From Nodosilinea sp. LEGE 06152 (GTDB taxonomy: Bacteria; Cyanobacteriota; Cyanobacteriia; Phormidesmidales; Phormidesmidaceae): DNA of 64,000 bases. Shown here one piece after another: positions 33,436 to 43,061 of this stretch. The position numbers were made by a program, and so were the translations under genes. Under the pieces are notes generated by a model. It saw only the letters and a list, made by a program, of their open reading frames with translations. It was not told the DNA's origin and made no database searches. Positions within the stretch are counted from its first letter, which is position 1; every line of letters begins with the position of its first letter. Location of the stretch: the NCBI RefSeq assembly GCF_015207525.1, contig NZ_JADEWR010000021.1, positions 44,271-108,270 on the forward strand, read 5' to 3'.

Positions 33436-34068
33436 ATGGCGATTAAACCCATTCAGTACGAAGCGCTGCTCTCGGTCTGCACCGACCACGAAGGCGCGCT
33501 AGAACTGCTCAAGCGCCATCGCCCCTACCTGGAAGCCGTACCCAGCATGCGGCGGCCCGAAGAAAGCTTGATTACACTGCCCCTGCCCAACGTGCGGGTG
33601 CGCGATGCTGTACACCTGAACCCTCACGGAGCGGGTATGCCCCCTGGCTCTGTGGTAACGCTGCCCTGCGATGTCGCCCTGCTGATGTGCGACCCCGAGT
33701 GGAAAATCAAAACGGGCGTCGAAATTTTTGTCTACATTCACCGCCCCCACGAAGATTTTTCGGATTTGCTGATGCGCTGGCGGCATACGCAAATTTTGAT
33801 CGATCGCGGTTATGAGTGGCTGCTGCCCCAAAAATATGCACACCTGCTCAGCGACGGCACCGACAAAAGCCACCCGCTCTTTGTGGTCTTTCCCGAAACG
33901 CCGGGCCATATTTTGCAGGGGCTGCAGGGGGCGGGCCTGCCCACCGTCATCCTGCCCTTTGACGCTGTAGTCGAAGACTCGACTGAAGCACCCAGCACGC
34001 TCGACATTGGCGATATTCCAGAGCTAGACGACATCGACACCAGCGCCTTAGAATCACCCGATGAGTAA
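33436..34068 (+). CDS. Conserved-looking protein of unknown function
   Basis: 210 residues with no signal peptide or membrane helix. It has a compact globular part (residues 1-170) with IRPHE-like and PLFVVFPETPGHIL segments and an acidic tail (EAPSTLDIGDIPELDDIDTSALESPDE). I do not recognise it. Its last 8 bases overlap the next gene (ATGAGTAA), which implies translational coupling with the GT39 glycosyltransferase and a related role. Confidence 0.75.
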   Translation: MAIKPIQYEALLSVCTDHEGALELLKRHRPYLEAVPSMRRPEESLITLPLPNVRVRDAVHLNPHGAGMPPGSVVTLPCDVALLMCDPEWKIKTGVEIFVYIHRPHEDFSDLLMRWRHTQILIDRGYEWLLPQKYAHLLSDGTDKSHPLFVVFPETPGHILQGLQGAGLPTVILPFDAVVEDSTEAPSTLDIGDIPELDDIDTSALESPDE

Positions 34069-35635
34069 ACGCTGGGTTCTCTTTCAGTCTCCGGTTTGGC
34101 ACTGGGGACGCTGGTTTGTGCTGGGGTTTTTGGCCCTGCGAGTTGGCTTTTGGCTGACAGCTTTTCCCAACCCCGACGAAGCCTACTACTGGCTCTGGGG
34201 GCAGCGCCCGGGCTTTTCTTACTACGACCATCCGCCCTTTCACGCCTGGGTACAGGGAATATTTGCGGTTCTGGGACGCTCTACTCTGGTGCTGCGGCTG
34301 CCTAACGTCATCAGCAGCGGCATTTTAGGGGTTACGTTCTACCACATCTGCCGCTATCTCTACGGCGAGCAGGGCCGCAATCGCTTCTGGCTGGTCGTTT
34401 TGCTGGGCCTGTCGTCGCCGCTGTTTTTTTGGTACCTGGGGCTGGCCTGGCACGACCACTGGCTGGTTACCTTTGCGGTAATCAGCAGCTTTTTGTTCGT
34501 GCGCTACGTGGATGAGGCCGTCAAAAATCCTGGCGCTGGTGGAAGCAGTCAAAACCTGTACGGGGCTGCCCTATTTTTGGGTCTGGCTGGACTGTGCAAG
34601 TACAATGCGCTCTTCGTTGGGCTGGGCTTTTTAGCCCTGATTGTGACTGACAAGAAACGGTGGCAAGTGCTGAGCGATCGCCGCCTCTACCTGGCCCTGG
34701 GGCTGCTCTTTCTAGTGCTCTCGCCCATTCTGATCTGGAATATTCAGCACGACTTCTTTTCGTTTCGCTTTTACCGCGATCGCACCGCTGGCGGCGGCCT
34801 CAGCCTCAACCTGCTACAGCCGGTGGTTTTTCTGGCCCTATGCGGCCTCATCCTCGGCCCCATCCAAACCTGGAGTATCGGCCACCTCCTGAGAAAACGG
34901 GGTCAAACCGCCATCACGCGCACCACCTGCTACCCCGCCCTGGCGCTGTGGGTTTTTGGTCTTTCTACCGCCGCTTTTACAGCGCTATCAACCGTTTCGG
35001 TGGCTTTGTTCTACTGGAATATTTTGGCCTATCCGCTGCTGCTGCCGTTGCTGAGCGATCGGTTTTACCGCCCTGAGGGGGCAAAGCCTGCACGGGCTGG
35101 ACAGCTGGCGATCGCTCAGGGGTTAGGGTTGTTTGCAGCTACAGCCCTGGTTGGCTACTACACCGTGATTCCCTTCAGCACCTTTTTGGGCGCAGTTGAT
35201 CCTGACGGCGCAGCGCTCTTTGGCTGGCCCCAGGTGGCCCAGGAAGTCACCGCCCAAGCCCAAACCCTGGATGATCCGCTCCTGTTGACAACCGACTACC
35301 GCTCGGCCTCGGCCCTGGCCTACCAGCTCGACAACCCGAACGTGCTGGCCATCTCAGGGCGGCTTGACCAGTTCGACTTCTGGTACGATGCCGCCGCGTT
35401 AGACGGTCGCGATGCCGTGCTGCTGGGCGAAACCTGGCACCCCATCTGCCCCACTCACCTGGCCATGTTCGATCGCGTAGACCCGCCCAAAACCTTTGAA
35501 GTTCGGCGCTTTGGCCAACCGCTGCAAACCTATCAAATCATGAGAGGCTATGGCTTTAGGGCTGGCCCAGAGGGTTATCCCCTCAGCCCAGACTATCCCC
35601 TGGCGTTTACCGGCAACGGTGAGCAGTGTGAGTAG
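34061..35635 (+). CDS. GT39 (ArnT/PMT-like) membrane glycosyltransferase
   Basis: 524 residues with about ten membrane helices. The first loop carries the family's acidic site FPNPDEAYYWLW, followed by YYDHPPFHAWVQ, and AWHDHW in a later loop. The fold transfers a sugar from polyprenyl-phosphate to lipid A, protein or another acceptor on the periplasmic face. The acceptor is not clear; neighbours give no hint beyond the coupled unknown gene upstream. Confidence 0.87.
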   Translation: MSKRWVLFQSPVWHWGRWFVLGFLALRVGFWLTAFPNPDEAYYWLWGQRPGFSYYDHPPFHAWVQGIFAVLGRSTLVLRLPNVISSGILGVTFYHICRYLYGEQGRNRFWLVVLLGLSSPLFFWYLGLAWHDHWLVTFAVISSFLFVRYVDEAVKNPGAGGSSQNLYGAALFLGLAGLCKYNALFVGLGFLALIVTDKKRWQVLSDRRLYLALGLLFLVLSPILIWNIQHDFFSFRFYRDRTAGGGLSLNLLQPVVFLALCGLILGPIQTWSIGHLLRKRGQTAITRTTCYPALALWVFGLSTAAFTALSTVSVALFYWNILAYPLLLPLLSDRFYRPEGAKPARAGQLAIAQGLGLFAATALVGYYTVIPFSTFLGAVDPDGAALFGWPQVAQEVTAQAQTLDDPLLLTTDYRSASALAYQLDNPNVLAISGRLDQFDFWYDAAALDGRDAVLLGETWHPICPTHLAMFDRVDPPKTFEVRRFGQPLQTYQIMRGYGFRAGPEGYPLSPDYPLAFTGNGEQCE

Positions 35636-35754
35636 TTTAGGGAGTGTATTTCAGGCCGATCGCTAGCTAGCCTGCCCATTACCGCCACAATCCGCTAAAA
35701 TAGTGTTGCTCAAGCCCTCTGGGTTTGGGCTCCTTTAGCAGCAATGTTTTGGGA

Positions 35755-35779
35755 GGTGGGTCGAGGCCCACTTTTTTAT
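35755..35779 (+). terminator. Probable attenuator in the rimP leader
   Basis: GGTGGGT (35755-35761), loop CGAG, GCCCACT (35766-35772, one G-U pair), then a T-run. It lies only about 22 bases before the rimP start, leaving no room for a promoter between. It therefore more likely attenuates the rimP-nusA-infB transcript than ends the upstream gene. An AGCCC/GGGCT hairpin (35713-35731) precedes it. Confidence 0.5.
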
Positions 35780-35800
35780 TGGCATTCTTTCACGGCTGAG

Positions 35801-36271
35801 ATGGTACATCCCCTTATTCCCCAAGTGCTCGAGCTGGCGGCCCCCGTTGCCCAAGAGCTAGGGCTAGAAGTGGTTGAAGCAGTTTTTCACACTAACCAGT
35901 CTCCCCCGGTGCTTCGCATCGACGTGCGCAGTTTAGAAAACGAAGACACCGGCCTAGACGACTGCGAAAAAATGAGCCAGGCCTTTGAGGCCGTGCTCGA
36001 TACCAGCGACATCATCCCCGACACCTACGTGCTGGAGGTGTCAAGCCCAGGGGTTTCTGCGGCCCTCGAAACCGATCGCGACTTTGTAGTGTTTAAGGGG
36101 TTTATGGTCGAAGTTGCCCTGGCTGAGGCACACAAGGGCAAACAGCTGTGGGTGGGCCAACTAGTCCGCCGCGACGATGACGCTGTCGTGCTCAGCCAGA
36201 AAGGAAAATCTATCACCCTACCTCGCCCCCTGGTGACCAGGGTGGAGTTGAGTGATCAAAGCCCCGACTAA
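35801..36271 (+). CDS. rimP: Ribosome maturation factor RimP
   Basis: 156 residues, family length, starting MVHPLIPQVLELAAPVAQELG. Typical elements are the N-terminal KH-like half with LRIDV and the DDCEKMSQAFEAVLD helix, then YVLEVSSPGVSAALETDRDF and an SH3-like C-terminal half. RimP assists 30S subunit assembly. An in-frame ATG at 35744 would run through the terminator hairpin and is not the start. First gene of the rimP-nusA-ylxR-infB cluster. Confidence 0.95.
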   Translation: MVHPLIPQVLELAAPVAQELGLEVVEAVFHTNQSPPVLRIDVRSLENEDTGLDDCEKMSQAFEAVLDTSDIIPDTYVLEVSSPGVSAALETDRDFVVFKGFMVEVALAEAHKGKQLWVGQLVRRDDDAVVLSQKGKSITLPRPLVTRVELSDQSPD

Positions 36272-36363
36272 AGGTTCTACCCGCCTAGCCCGCCGCATTC
36301 AGTTTTGCGATTGACACAGTTTCATGTATTGCCCCAGTTTTATTGCCCAAAGGTGAGTAGGTT

Positions 36364-37866
36364 ATGTCGCTAGTAAGTCTGCCAAATTTGCAGGAAATGA
36401 TCGATGTCATTAGCCGCGAGCGCAATTTGCCCAAGCACGCGGTCGAGAACGCCCTGCGAGAGGCCCTGCTCAAAGGATACGAGCGCTACCGCCGCACCCG
36501 CGAAATCGACACCCACTTCGACGAAGAGTACTTCGACAACTTTGACATTGAGCTAGACGTCGACGACTACGACGATCAGGGCTTTCGGGTACTGGCCACC
36601 AAAACCATTGTCGACGAAGTCACCAGCCAAGACCACGAGATTGCTCTGTCTGAGGTGCGCGAAGTAGCTCCCGAGGCCCAGGCAGGCGACACTGTGGTGC
36701 TCGATGTCACCCCAGACCAGCGCGACTTTGGCCGGATGGCGGCCATTCAAACCAAGCAGGTACTGGCTCAAAAGCTGCGCGACCAGCAGCGTAAGCTCGT
36801 TCAGGAAGAGTTTCAAGACCTCGAAGGCAGCATTCTCTCGGCGCGGGTGCTGCGGTTTGAGCGCCAGTCGGTGATTATGGCGGTTGTCAGCAGCGTGGGC
36901 CAGCCCGAGGTCGAGGCCGAGCTGCTCAAGCGCGACCAGTTGCCCAACGACAACTATCGGGCCAACGCCACCTTCCGCGTAGCGCTCAAGAAGGTCTCCG
37001 AAGGCTCCCATCGCGGTCCACAGCTGCTGGTATCGCGGGCCGATGCGGCCCTGGTGGTCGAGCTATTCACCAACGAAGTACCCGAAATTGAGGACGAGAT
37101 CGTCCGTATTGTGGCTGTGGCCCGCGAGGCCAACCCACCGTCTCGCTCGGTTGGCCCCCGCACCAAGATCGCTGTCGATACCTTAGAGCGCGACGTGGAT
37201 CCAGTAGGGGCCTGCATCGGAGCGCGGGGATCGCGCATTCAGGTGGTGGTCAACGAGCTGCGGGGCGAGAAAATTGACGTCATTCGCTGGTCGCCCGACC
37301 CGGCCACCTATATCTCGAACGCCCTCAGCCCCGCTCGCGTTGACGAAGTGCGCCTGGTCAACCCCGACGATCGCCAGGCCCATGTGCTGGTGCCCGAGGA
37401 CCAGCTCAGTTTAGCGATCGGCAAAGAAGGACAAAACGTGCGTCTGGCCGCTCGGCTGACCGGCTGGAAAATCGATATTAAAGACTCCGGCAAGTACAAC
37501 TACGAAGAAGAGGACCGCAAGATTGCCGACCTGATTGCGGCCAAAGAGGCGGCGGCGGCCGAAGCCGCCGAACAGGCTGCTGAGGAAGCCGAGGCAGCGG
37601 CCTGGAGAGCCGCAGCCGAAGCCGAACGAGCGGCCGCCGAAGCCCGCGCGGCAGGGCTAGAGGTCGATGACGCTGCCAATGACGCAGCAGAAGAGGCAGA
37701 AGCCTCACTCTCCGCCGCAGAGTACGAAGCCAACTCCCCCGAGCCCACGGCTGAAGCCGCTGACCTCGATGTTGACGCCGAGGCAGAGGATTTAGACACC
37801 GAAGCCTTAGATCAGGAGGAAGCCCCAGAGGAAGAGGCCCCAGGAGCGATCGCCGAGGAAGAATAG
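36364..37866 (+). CDS. nusA: Transcription termination/antitermination factor NusA
   Basis: 500 residues. The N-terminal RNA-polymerase-binding domain (LQEMIDVISRERNLPKHAVENALREALLKGYER) is followed by S1, KH1 and KH2 domains; GPRTKIAV, DPVGACIGARGSRIQ and LAIGKEGQNVRLAARLTGWKIDI are clear. The last 120 residues form an Ala/Glu-rich, likely helical acidic tail (AAEQAAEEAEAAAWRAAAEA). Cyanobacterial NusA lacks the E. coli acidic repeats, so this tail is of different origin. Confidence 0.97.
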   Translation: MSLVSLPNLQEMIDVISRERNLPKHAVENALREALLKGYERYRRTREIDTHFDEEYFDNFDIELDVDDYDDQGFRVLATKTIVDEVTSQDHEIALSEVREVAPEAQAGDTVVLDVTPDQRDFGRMAAIQTKQVLAQKLRDQQRKLVQEEFQDLEGSILSARVLRFERQSVIMAVVSSVGQPEVEAELLKRDQLPNDNYRANATFRVALKKVSEGSHRGPQLLVSRADAALVVELFTNEVPEIEDEIVRIVAVAREANPPSRSVGPRTKIAVDTLERDVDPVGACIGARGSRIQVVVNELRGEKIDVIRWSPDPATYISNALSPARVDEVRLVNPDDRQAHVLVPEDQLSLAIGKEGQNVRLAARLTGWKIDIKDSGKYNYEEEDRKIADLIAAKEAAAAEAAEQAAEEAEAAAWRAAAEAERAAAEARAAGLEVDDAANDAAEEAEASLSAAEYEANSPEPTAEAADLDVDAEAEDLDTEALDQEEAPEEEAPGAIAEEE

Positions 37867-37882
37867 GCTTTAGAGAAAACCC

Positions 37883-38161
37883 ATGCCACCTAACTATCGA
37901 CGCTGTGTCAGCTGTCGGCGAGTCGGCCCCAAAACCGAGTTTTGGCGGCTGGTGCGGGTTCACCCAGACCGTACTGTGCAGCTAGGAGACGGCATGGGGC
38001 GATCGGCCTATCTGTGCCCCCAGGCCGACTGCTTACGCCAAGCCCAAAAGAAGAGGCGGCTAGGGCGGGCACTCAAAGCCAACGTGCCAGAGGAGCTATA
38101 TCAGACCCTCTGGCAACGTTTGGAAACAGCGGTGGCCGACCCCGGAGCGGGAACGACCTGA
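37883..38161 (+). CDS. ylxR: YlxR family RNA-binding protein
   Basis: 92 residues with the YlxR (DUF448) signature RRCVSCRRVGPKTEFWRLVR, GRSAYLCPQADCL and KKRRLGRALK. The basic surface binds RNA or nucleoid; in Bacillus and cyanobacteria it lies between nusA and infB as here, 16 bases after nusA. Confidence 0.93.
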   Translation: MPPNYRRCVSCRRVGPKTEFWRLVRVHPDRTVQLGDGMGRSAYLCPQADCLRQAQKKRRLGRALKANVPEELYQTLWQRLETAVADPGAGTT

Positions 38162-38479
38162 CCCTTAACCCAATAGCTCCCGACAGAACCTATGATGTGA
38201 GCAGGAGGCTTAACCAAAAATTTTTGCAACTGAATTGTTCCTGGGGACGATACCTCTGAGATTCTGTTCATTGGGGAAGCAACTGATTACACTCATAGTA
38301 TGGGTATCTGACTGACCCCTCTTGGAGTCAGTAAACTTGCTTAAGGTCCCATGTCCACCTAGCCTTGGTTTACAATGCCATGCTAGGGCTAACGTATCCG
38401 TCAGAATGGTTTGATGTCGTTTTGTTGGACGAAGCAGGTTGGATTATGTAACAAGCTTGACTAGCGTAGGGAGTTGTGG
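38162..38479. other. infB leader region
   Basis: 318 bases without a gene between ylxR and infB. It has a weak hairpin ACTGAC/GTCAGT (38311-38332) and a possible promoter TTGTTG-17-TATGTA close to infB. The length suggests separate infB control. Confidence 0.4.
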
Positions 38480-41400
38480 ATGAACGGCAAAGTGAGAATT
38501 TACGAGTTGTCGAAGGAATTGAATTTGGATAACAAAGACATCTTGGCGATCGCAAGTCGCCTCGATATTGCCGTGAAGAGTCACAGCAGCACCATCGCTG
38601 AGTCAGAAGCCGATCAAATTCGTTCGGCGGCGCGGCAGGCGCGCACGAGCAACGGCCCCAATCGGCCCGATCGGCCTCGCCCGGCAGCACCGGTCAAAAA
38701 TGGTGCTCGTCCTGAGCGCAAGCAACAAATTTTAGAAATTCGCCGCCACCGGGTTACCCCCAGGGCAGACACTGAGGCCGCAGTCCCGCCTGCCCCCAGT
38801 ACCCCCGCCCCGGTAGCCCAGGACAGGCCAGCGCGGCCCAGCCCCGATAACCTCTCCAAGCCGCCGAGCCGGCCTGGGGTTACTCCCCGCAGCAGCCAGA
38901 TTGATAGCCCGCCCAAACCCCAGGCTCCCAGTCGCCCTGCTGCCCCCCCTGCCGCTCCGGTTGAAGCCAGCACCGAAACCGTCGAGCGCCCAGAAGCCCC
39001 GCCCGCCAAGCCTAAGCCAGAGCTAGTTAGCCCTGTGTCGCGATCGCGGCCTGAGATCAACGAGCGCCCGACAGAGGCCCCTGAGGCAGCGCGGCCACCG
39101 CGACCCGTCATTCGCCGCGATCGCAGCAGTAGCCCCCCCGATCGCCCGACGGAAGGTGCGGCCCGCCCCACCATCCCCATTCGCGAAATCGACGCTGACG
39201 AAGACGTCCCTCGGCTCAAGCCCAAACCAAAGCTGCGGCGGCCCAATGCCGATGCCGAAACAGCCAGAGCCGAAACGGCCCGCACCGAGCCCGCCGCTGG
39301 CAGTGATTCTATCTCTGTGATTGGGGTAGGCGGGCTCGACGAGTCACAGCCTCGCCGCCCCTCACCGCCTCGCCACAAACGCGAAGAGCGCGAGGACGAG
39401 GACGATGACCAGAAAATGCGGGAGAAGGCCAGCAAGGTTGGCAAAACCAAGCGCCGTGGCCAGGGCGTGCTGGGTGAAGACGAGGAAGACCTCGACGTGC
39501 TGGTCGATGAGCTAGATGAGGATGACGATCAAGTCACCGATGCTCAAAACCTGAGCATTTCGCTAGCTCGTCCGCCTAAGCCCAAGAGCGCGGGTGGAGC
39601 CAAGCCGTCGTCGCCAACGATGAAGAGCCACAAGCCTCAGCACCGTGAGAGCGGCAGCAGCGGGCGCTCTCGCCGCGGTCGTCGTGGTGAGTCTCAGCCC
39701 ACTCAGGAGCGTCCTGAATTTATCGTTCTCTCTGAGGGTCTGACGGTACACGAACTGGCCGAGCAGATTCTGGTGCCCGAGACCGAGCTCATTAAATCGC
39801 TGTTCTTTAAGGGCATTGCCGCCAATATCAACCAAACCCTCGACATCGAGACCGCCAAAATGGTGGCCGAGGAGTTTGAGGTCATGGTCGAGACCAGCCA
39901 GGTCGAATCGGAGGCCAAGAAGGTCACCGAAATGATCGATGAGACTGACCTTGAAAGTCTCCAGCGTCGACCACCCGTCGTTACCATCATGGGTCACGTT
40001 GACCACGGTAAAACTACCCTGCTCGACTCGATTCGCAAAACCAAGGTGGCCCAGGGTGAGGCCGGTGGCATCACCCAGCATATCGGTGCTTACCACGTCG
40101 ATATCGATCATGCGGGCACATCCCACCAGATCGTCTTCCTAGATACCCCTGGTCACGAGGCCTTTACCGCTATGCGGGCCCGGGGTACGCGGGTTACCGA
40201 CATAGCCATTCTGGTGGTGGCGGCCGATGACGGTGTGCGGCCTCAAACCATTGAGGCGATCAGCCACGCCAAGGCCGCTGAGGTGCCGCTGATTGTCGCC
40301 ATCAACAAAGTCGACAAAGAGACAGCCAATCCCGATCGCGTCAAGCAAGAGCTGATGGAGTACGGGCTGGTGCCTGAAGAATGGGGCGGCGACACCATTA
40401 TGGTTCCGGTTAGTGCCCTGGCTGGCGACAACCTCGACAGCCTGCTAGAAATGATCGTGCTGGTGGCAGAGGTCGAAGATCTTCAGGCCAACCCCGATCG
40501 CCCCGCTCGCGGTACCGTCATTGAGGCTAACCTCGACAAGGCTCGCGGCCCAGTGGCAACGCTGCTGATTCAAAACGGCACCCTACGGGTGGGCGACTCT
40601 CTGGTGGCTGGTCCCGTCCTGGGCAAAGTCAAGGCCATGCTCGACGATCGCCTACAGCGGGTTCGAGTAGCCGGTCCTTCCTTTGCGGTGGAGGTGCTGG
40701 GCCTTAACGACGTGCCTGCCGCTGGCGATGAGTTTGAGGTCTACGCTGACGAGAAAACCGCTCGGGCGGTGGCCGACAAGCGCATGCTTGAACAGCGGCA
40801 GTCCCGCCTACAGCAAGCTATGGCGTCTCGTCGGGTTACCCTCAACACGATTTCGGCCCAGGTGCAGGAGGGCGATCTCAAGGATCTCAACCTGCTGCTC
40901 AAAGCCGACGTGCAGGGGTCGATCGAAGCCATTCTGGCGGCACTTCAGCAGCTGCCCCAGAACGAGGTACAAATTCGGGTACTCCTGGCCGCCCCCGGCG
41001 AAATCAGCGAAACCGACGTCGACCTGGCGGCAGCCAGTGGTGCAGTCATCATCGGGTTCAACACCACGCTGGCACCTGGGGCACGGCAGTCCGCCGATCG
41101 CCAGGGCGTCGATGTGCGCGACTACGAGGTGATCTACAATCTGCTCGACGATATCCAGGGGGCTATGGAGGGCTTGCTCGAGCCCGAAATGGTCGAAGAG
41201 CCGCTGGGTCAGGTCGAAGTGCGAGCGGTATTCCCCGTGCGCAAGGGAGCAGTGGCAGGCTGCTACGTGCTCTCCGGCAAGGTGACCCGCAACTGCAACC
41301 TGCGAGTCGTGCGAGGTGGCGAGGTGGTCTACACCGGCAAGCTCGACTCCCTCAAGCGGATGAAAGAAGACGCTAAAGATGTAGCGGCTGGGTTCGAGTG

Positions 41401-41497
41401 CGGCATCGGCATCGACAGCTTCAGCGATTGGAAGGAAGGCGACATCATCGACGCCTACCGTCTGGTCACCAAGCGTCGCACCCTGGCCATGGCCTAG
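38480..41497 (+). CDS. infB: Translation initiation factor IF-2
   Basis: 1005 residues. An IF2-N domain (VRIYELSKELNLDNKDILAI) is followed by a long Pro/Arg-rich disordered region (about 50-400), a second IF2-N domain, then the GTPase with GHVDHGKTT, DTPGHEAF and NKVDK, and the C-terminal domains that bind initiator tRNA. Proline-rich linkers are usual in cyanobacteria. ATG 38480 has GGGAG 7 bases upstream; a TTG two codons earlier is possible but less likely. Confidence 0.97.
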   Translation: MNGKVRIYELSKELNLDNKDILAIASRLDIAVKSHSSTIAESEADQIRSAARQARTSNGPNRPDRPRPAAPVKNGARPERKQQILEIRRHRVTPRADTEAAVPPAPSTPAPVAQDRPARPSPDNLSKPPSRPGVTPRSSQIDSPPKPQAPSRPAAPPAAPVEASTETVERPEAPPAKPKPELVSPVSRSRPEINERPTEAPEAARPPRPVIRRDRSSSPPDRPTEGAARPTIPIREIDADEDVPRLKPKPKLRRPNADAETARAETARTEPAAGSDSISVIGVGGLDESQPRRPSPPRHKREEREDEDDDQKMREKASKVGKTKRRGQGVLGEDEEDLDVLVDELDEDDDQVTDAQNLSISLARPPKPKSAGGAKPSSPTMKSHKPQHRESGSSGRSRRGRRGESQPTQERPEFIVLSEGLTVHELAEQILVPETELIKSLFFKGIAANINQTLDIETAKMVAEEFEVMVETSQVESEAKKVTEMIDETDLESLQRRPPVVTIMGHVDHGKTTLLDSIRKTKVAQGEAGGITQHIGAYHVDIDHAGTSHQIVFLDTPGHEAFTAMRARGTRVTDIAILVVAADDGVRPQTIEAISHAKAAEVPLIVAINKVDKETANPDRVKQELMEYGLVPEEWGGDTIMVPVSALAGDNLDSLLEMIVLVAEVEDLQANPDRPARGTVIEANLDKARGPVATLLIQNGTLRVGDSLVAGPVLGKVKAMLDDRLQRVRVAGPSFAVEVLGLNDVPAAGDEFEVYADEKTARAVADKRMLEQRQSRLQQAMASRRVTLNTISAQVQEGDLKDLNLLLKADVQGSIEAILAALQQLPQNEVQIRVLLAAPGEISETDVDLAAASGAVIIGFNTTLAPGARQSADRQGVDVRDYEVIYNLLDDIQGAMEGLLEPEMVEEPLGQVEVRAVFPVRKGAVAGCYVLSGKVTRNCNLRVVRGGEVVYTGKLDSLKRMKEDAKDVAAGFECGIGIDSFSDWKEGDIIDAYRLVTKRRTLAMA

Positions 41498-41545
41498 GTA
41501 CCCCGAGACAGCCCGACGACTGTGTACATAACAACGGAGTAGGCA

Positions 41546-42679
41546 ATGGCACCCTGGCGCTACGATCCATACCTGTGGGTACATCTGGCCGGTTTGGCGA
41601 CTGTGCCCCTGTGGATCGACCTGTGCCTGCTAGGTTTGGCGGTGGGAAACCCCACCCTGCCGGGTCTGGAGCTGGGTGTCATTGTTGGGTTGGGGGTGGT
41701 ACCGGTGCTGGTAATGCAGCTGCGCCGCCCCTTCTACATTTACAGCCTGCCAGGCATCGCCCTGCGCCCCGCCGCCCTTAGCGACGACCAACGCCGCCAG
41801 CTTAGTCAGTTTCGCCAGTGGCGAGTGCGGTTGGCGGCACTGCTGGTACCTGTGCCGCTGGTGTGGGCATTAGTAAAGCTTTACCCTCTAGCATTTTTAG
41901 CCCGCAATATTACCCCTTTTGACGACTGGGGGCGGCTAGGGGGTGTTGCGATCGCAGCGGTCAGCTTCTTTTTAGCCAACTTGTTTCTACAGGTGCCTGT
42001 AGCAGTGCTTCAGGTGTTAGCTACCCCCGATCGCCGAATGGCGGCGGTGCCGCCCTACCCCACTGAGGCCATAGCGGCTGATTTTAGCTGGCTGGGCCTG
42101 TCGGTGGGTAAGCTTTTGCCCAGCCTGGTTCCTCACGATCCAACTCCCCAAGCCAATCAAGACGTTGAGATTGACAACGAAGATGTGCAACCAGAGCATC
42201 TAGGCCTAGAGCATCAAGGCCTAGAGCACCAAACCTCGAACTTAGAATCTTCAGGTGTAGATTTTCCTGCGAGGGATCACGCTATAGCGGATGCGCCAGC
42301 GATCGCCCCCGTGACTCCAGAGACGGCCTTAGCGGATGTCACTGATCCCGAACCAGTCGAGCCTTCTGAAGAGCTATTAGAGCAGGATGATTTGCCAGAT
42401 TCTCACCCGATTTACACCACTCCAGCAGCCAGTCATCATCAAGTAGCCGTGGTAGAACCTTTGGGGGAAGAAGAGGCTGGAGAGGGGACAGATGACGCAG
42501 AAACAGTCGGCCAGACGGCAATAGGTCATTCCGGTCGTAACGACTCAACCCTGCGGCATCCTGAGGTTGATGACCCAGACGAGGGATCCTCCCCCGACTT
42601 GGTGAGCCACCTAGAACCGTGGCCCGTCGTGCCGACGCCTACCCCTGAGTTCACCAGGGGAACATTGCGGCATCCATAG
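41546..42679 (+). CDS. Low-complexity-tail membrane protein
   Basis: 377 residues. Four membrane helices lie in the first 165 residues (WVHLAGLATVPLWIDLCLLGLAVG, LGVIVGLGVVPVLVMQL, LAALLVPVPLVWALVKLYPLAFL, LGGVAIAAVSFFLANLFLQVPVAVLQVL). An acidic variable tail follows with a small EHLGLEHQGLEHQ repeat. It matches the cyanobacterial low-complexity-tail membrane protein family, of unknown function. It follows infB after 48 bases and may share its transcript. Confidence 0.82.
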   Translation: MAPWRYDPYLWVHLAGLATVPLWIDLCLLGLAVGNPTLPGLELGVIVGLGVVPVLVMQLRRPFYIYSLPGIALRPAALSDDQRRQLSQFRQWRVRLAALLVPVPLVWALVKLYPLAFLARNITPFDDWGRLGGVAIAAVSFFLANLFLQVPVAVLQVLATPDRRMAAVPPYPTEAIAADFSWLGLSVGKLLPSLVPHDPTPQANQDVEIDNEDVQPEHLGLEHQGLEHQTSNLESSGVDFPARDHAIADAPAIAPVTPETALADVTDPEPVEPSEELLEQDDLPDSHPIYTTPAASHHQVAVVEPLGEEEAGEGTDDAETVGQTAIGHSGRNDSTLRHPEVDDPDEGSSPDLVSHLEPWPVVPTPTPEFTRGTLRHP

Positions 42680-42700
42680 ATATTTCTCAATTCTTGAGAC

Positions 42701-42716
42701 TGTGGTTTTTGTCACA
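42701..42716. promoter_or_regulatory. CRP-type site
   Basis: TGTGGTTTTTGTCACA matches the CRP/SyCRP1 consensus TGTGA-N6-TCACA with one mismatch. A -10 like TATAGG (42745-42750) follows at a distance that would place the site about 48 bases before the transcription start of the 66-residue gene at 42861. Confidence 0.45.
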
Positions 42717-42860
42717 ATCGCAGTGGAACGGTTGCGCTATCTTGTATAGGTGGTTGTCTAATCAATCGGGGTTTTGGCTGGCTCGCCGGTTGATTGAACC
42801 GCCCCGAACGTTGATACGACCTTAGGGTTTAACGTTGACCTAGATTTTTTAGAGGCAGCT

Positions 42861-43061
42861 ATGGCCGTAACTCGCTCTGCAAGCTCCACACCGCTTTCTG
42901 ACCACGCCCGAATTTGGTATAGCCTCAAGTGCGCGATCGCCAGCAGTTCCGGCTTTAAAAGCTGGAAGGGCGAACTTCCCAGCGCTGAGGCCGAGGCAGC
43001 TCCGCTTGACCAGCTCGTGCGTCGCTATCTGCGCGAAACCCTAGAGACCCTGGCTTACTAA
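42861..43061 (+). CDS. Small conserved-type protein, function unknown
   Basis: 66 residues. AGAGG lies about 5 bases before the ATG. The sequence (HARIWYSLKCAIASSSGFKSWK, DQLVRRYLRETLETLAY) looks like a small cytoplasmic helical protein with a W/Y-rich centre, a type I associate with cyanobacteria-only families. A possible CRP-type site is upstream. The stop codon overlaps the convergent epimerase stop by a few bases. Confidence 0.75.
   Translation: MAVTRSASSTPLSDHARIWYSLKCAIASSSGFKSWKGELPSAEAEAAPLDQLVRRYLRETLETLAY

Noticed and set aside
38614..39450. 278-codon minus-strand ORF
   Set aside because: Shadow of the Pro/Arg-rich part of infB.
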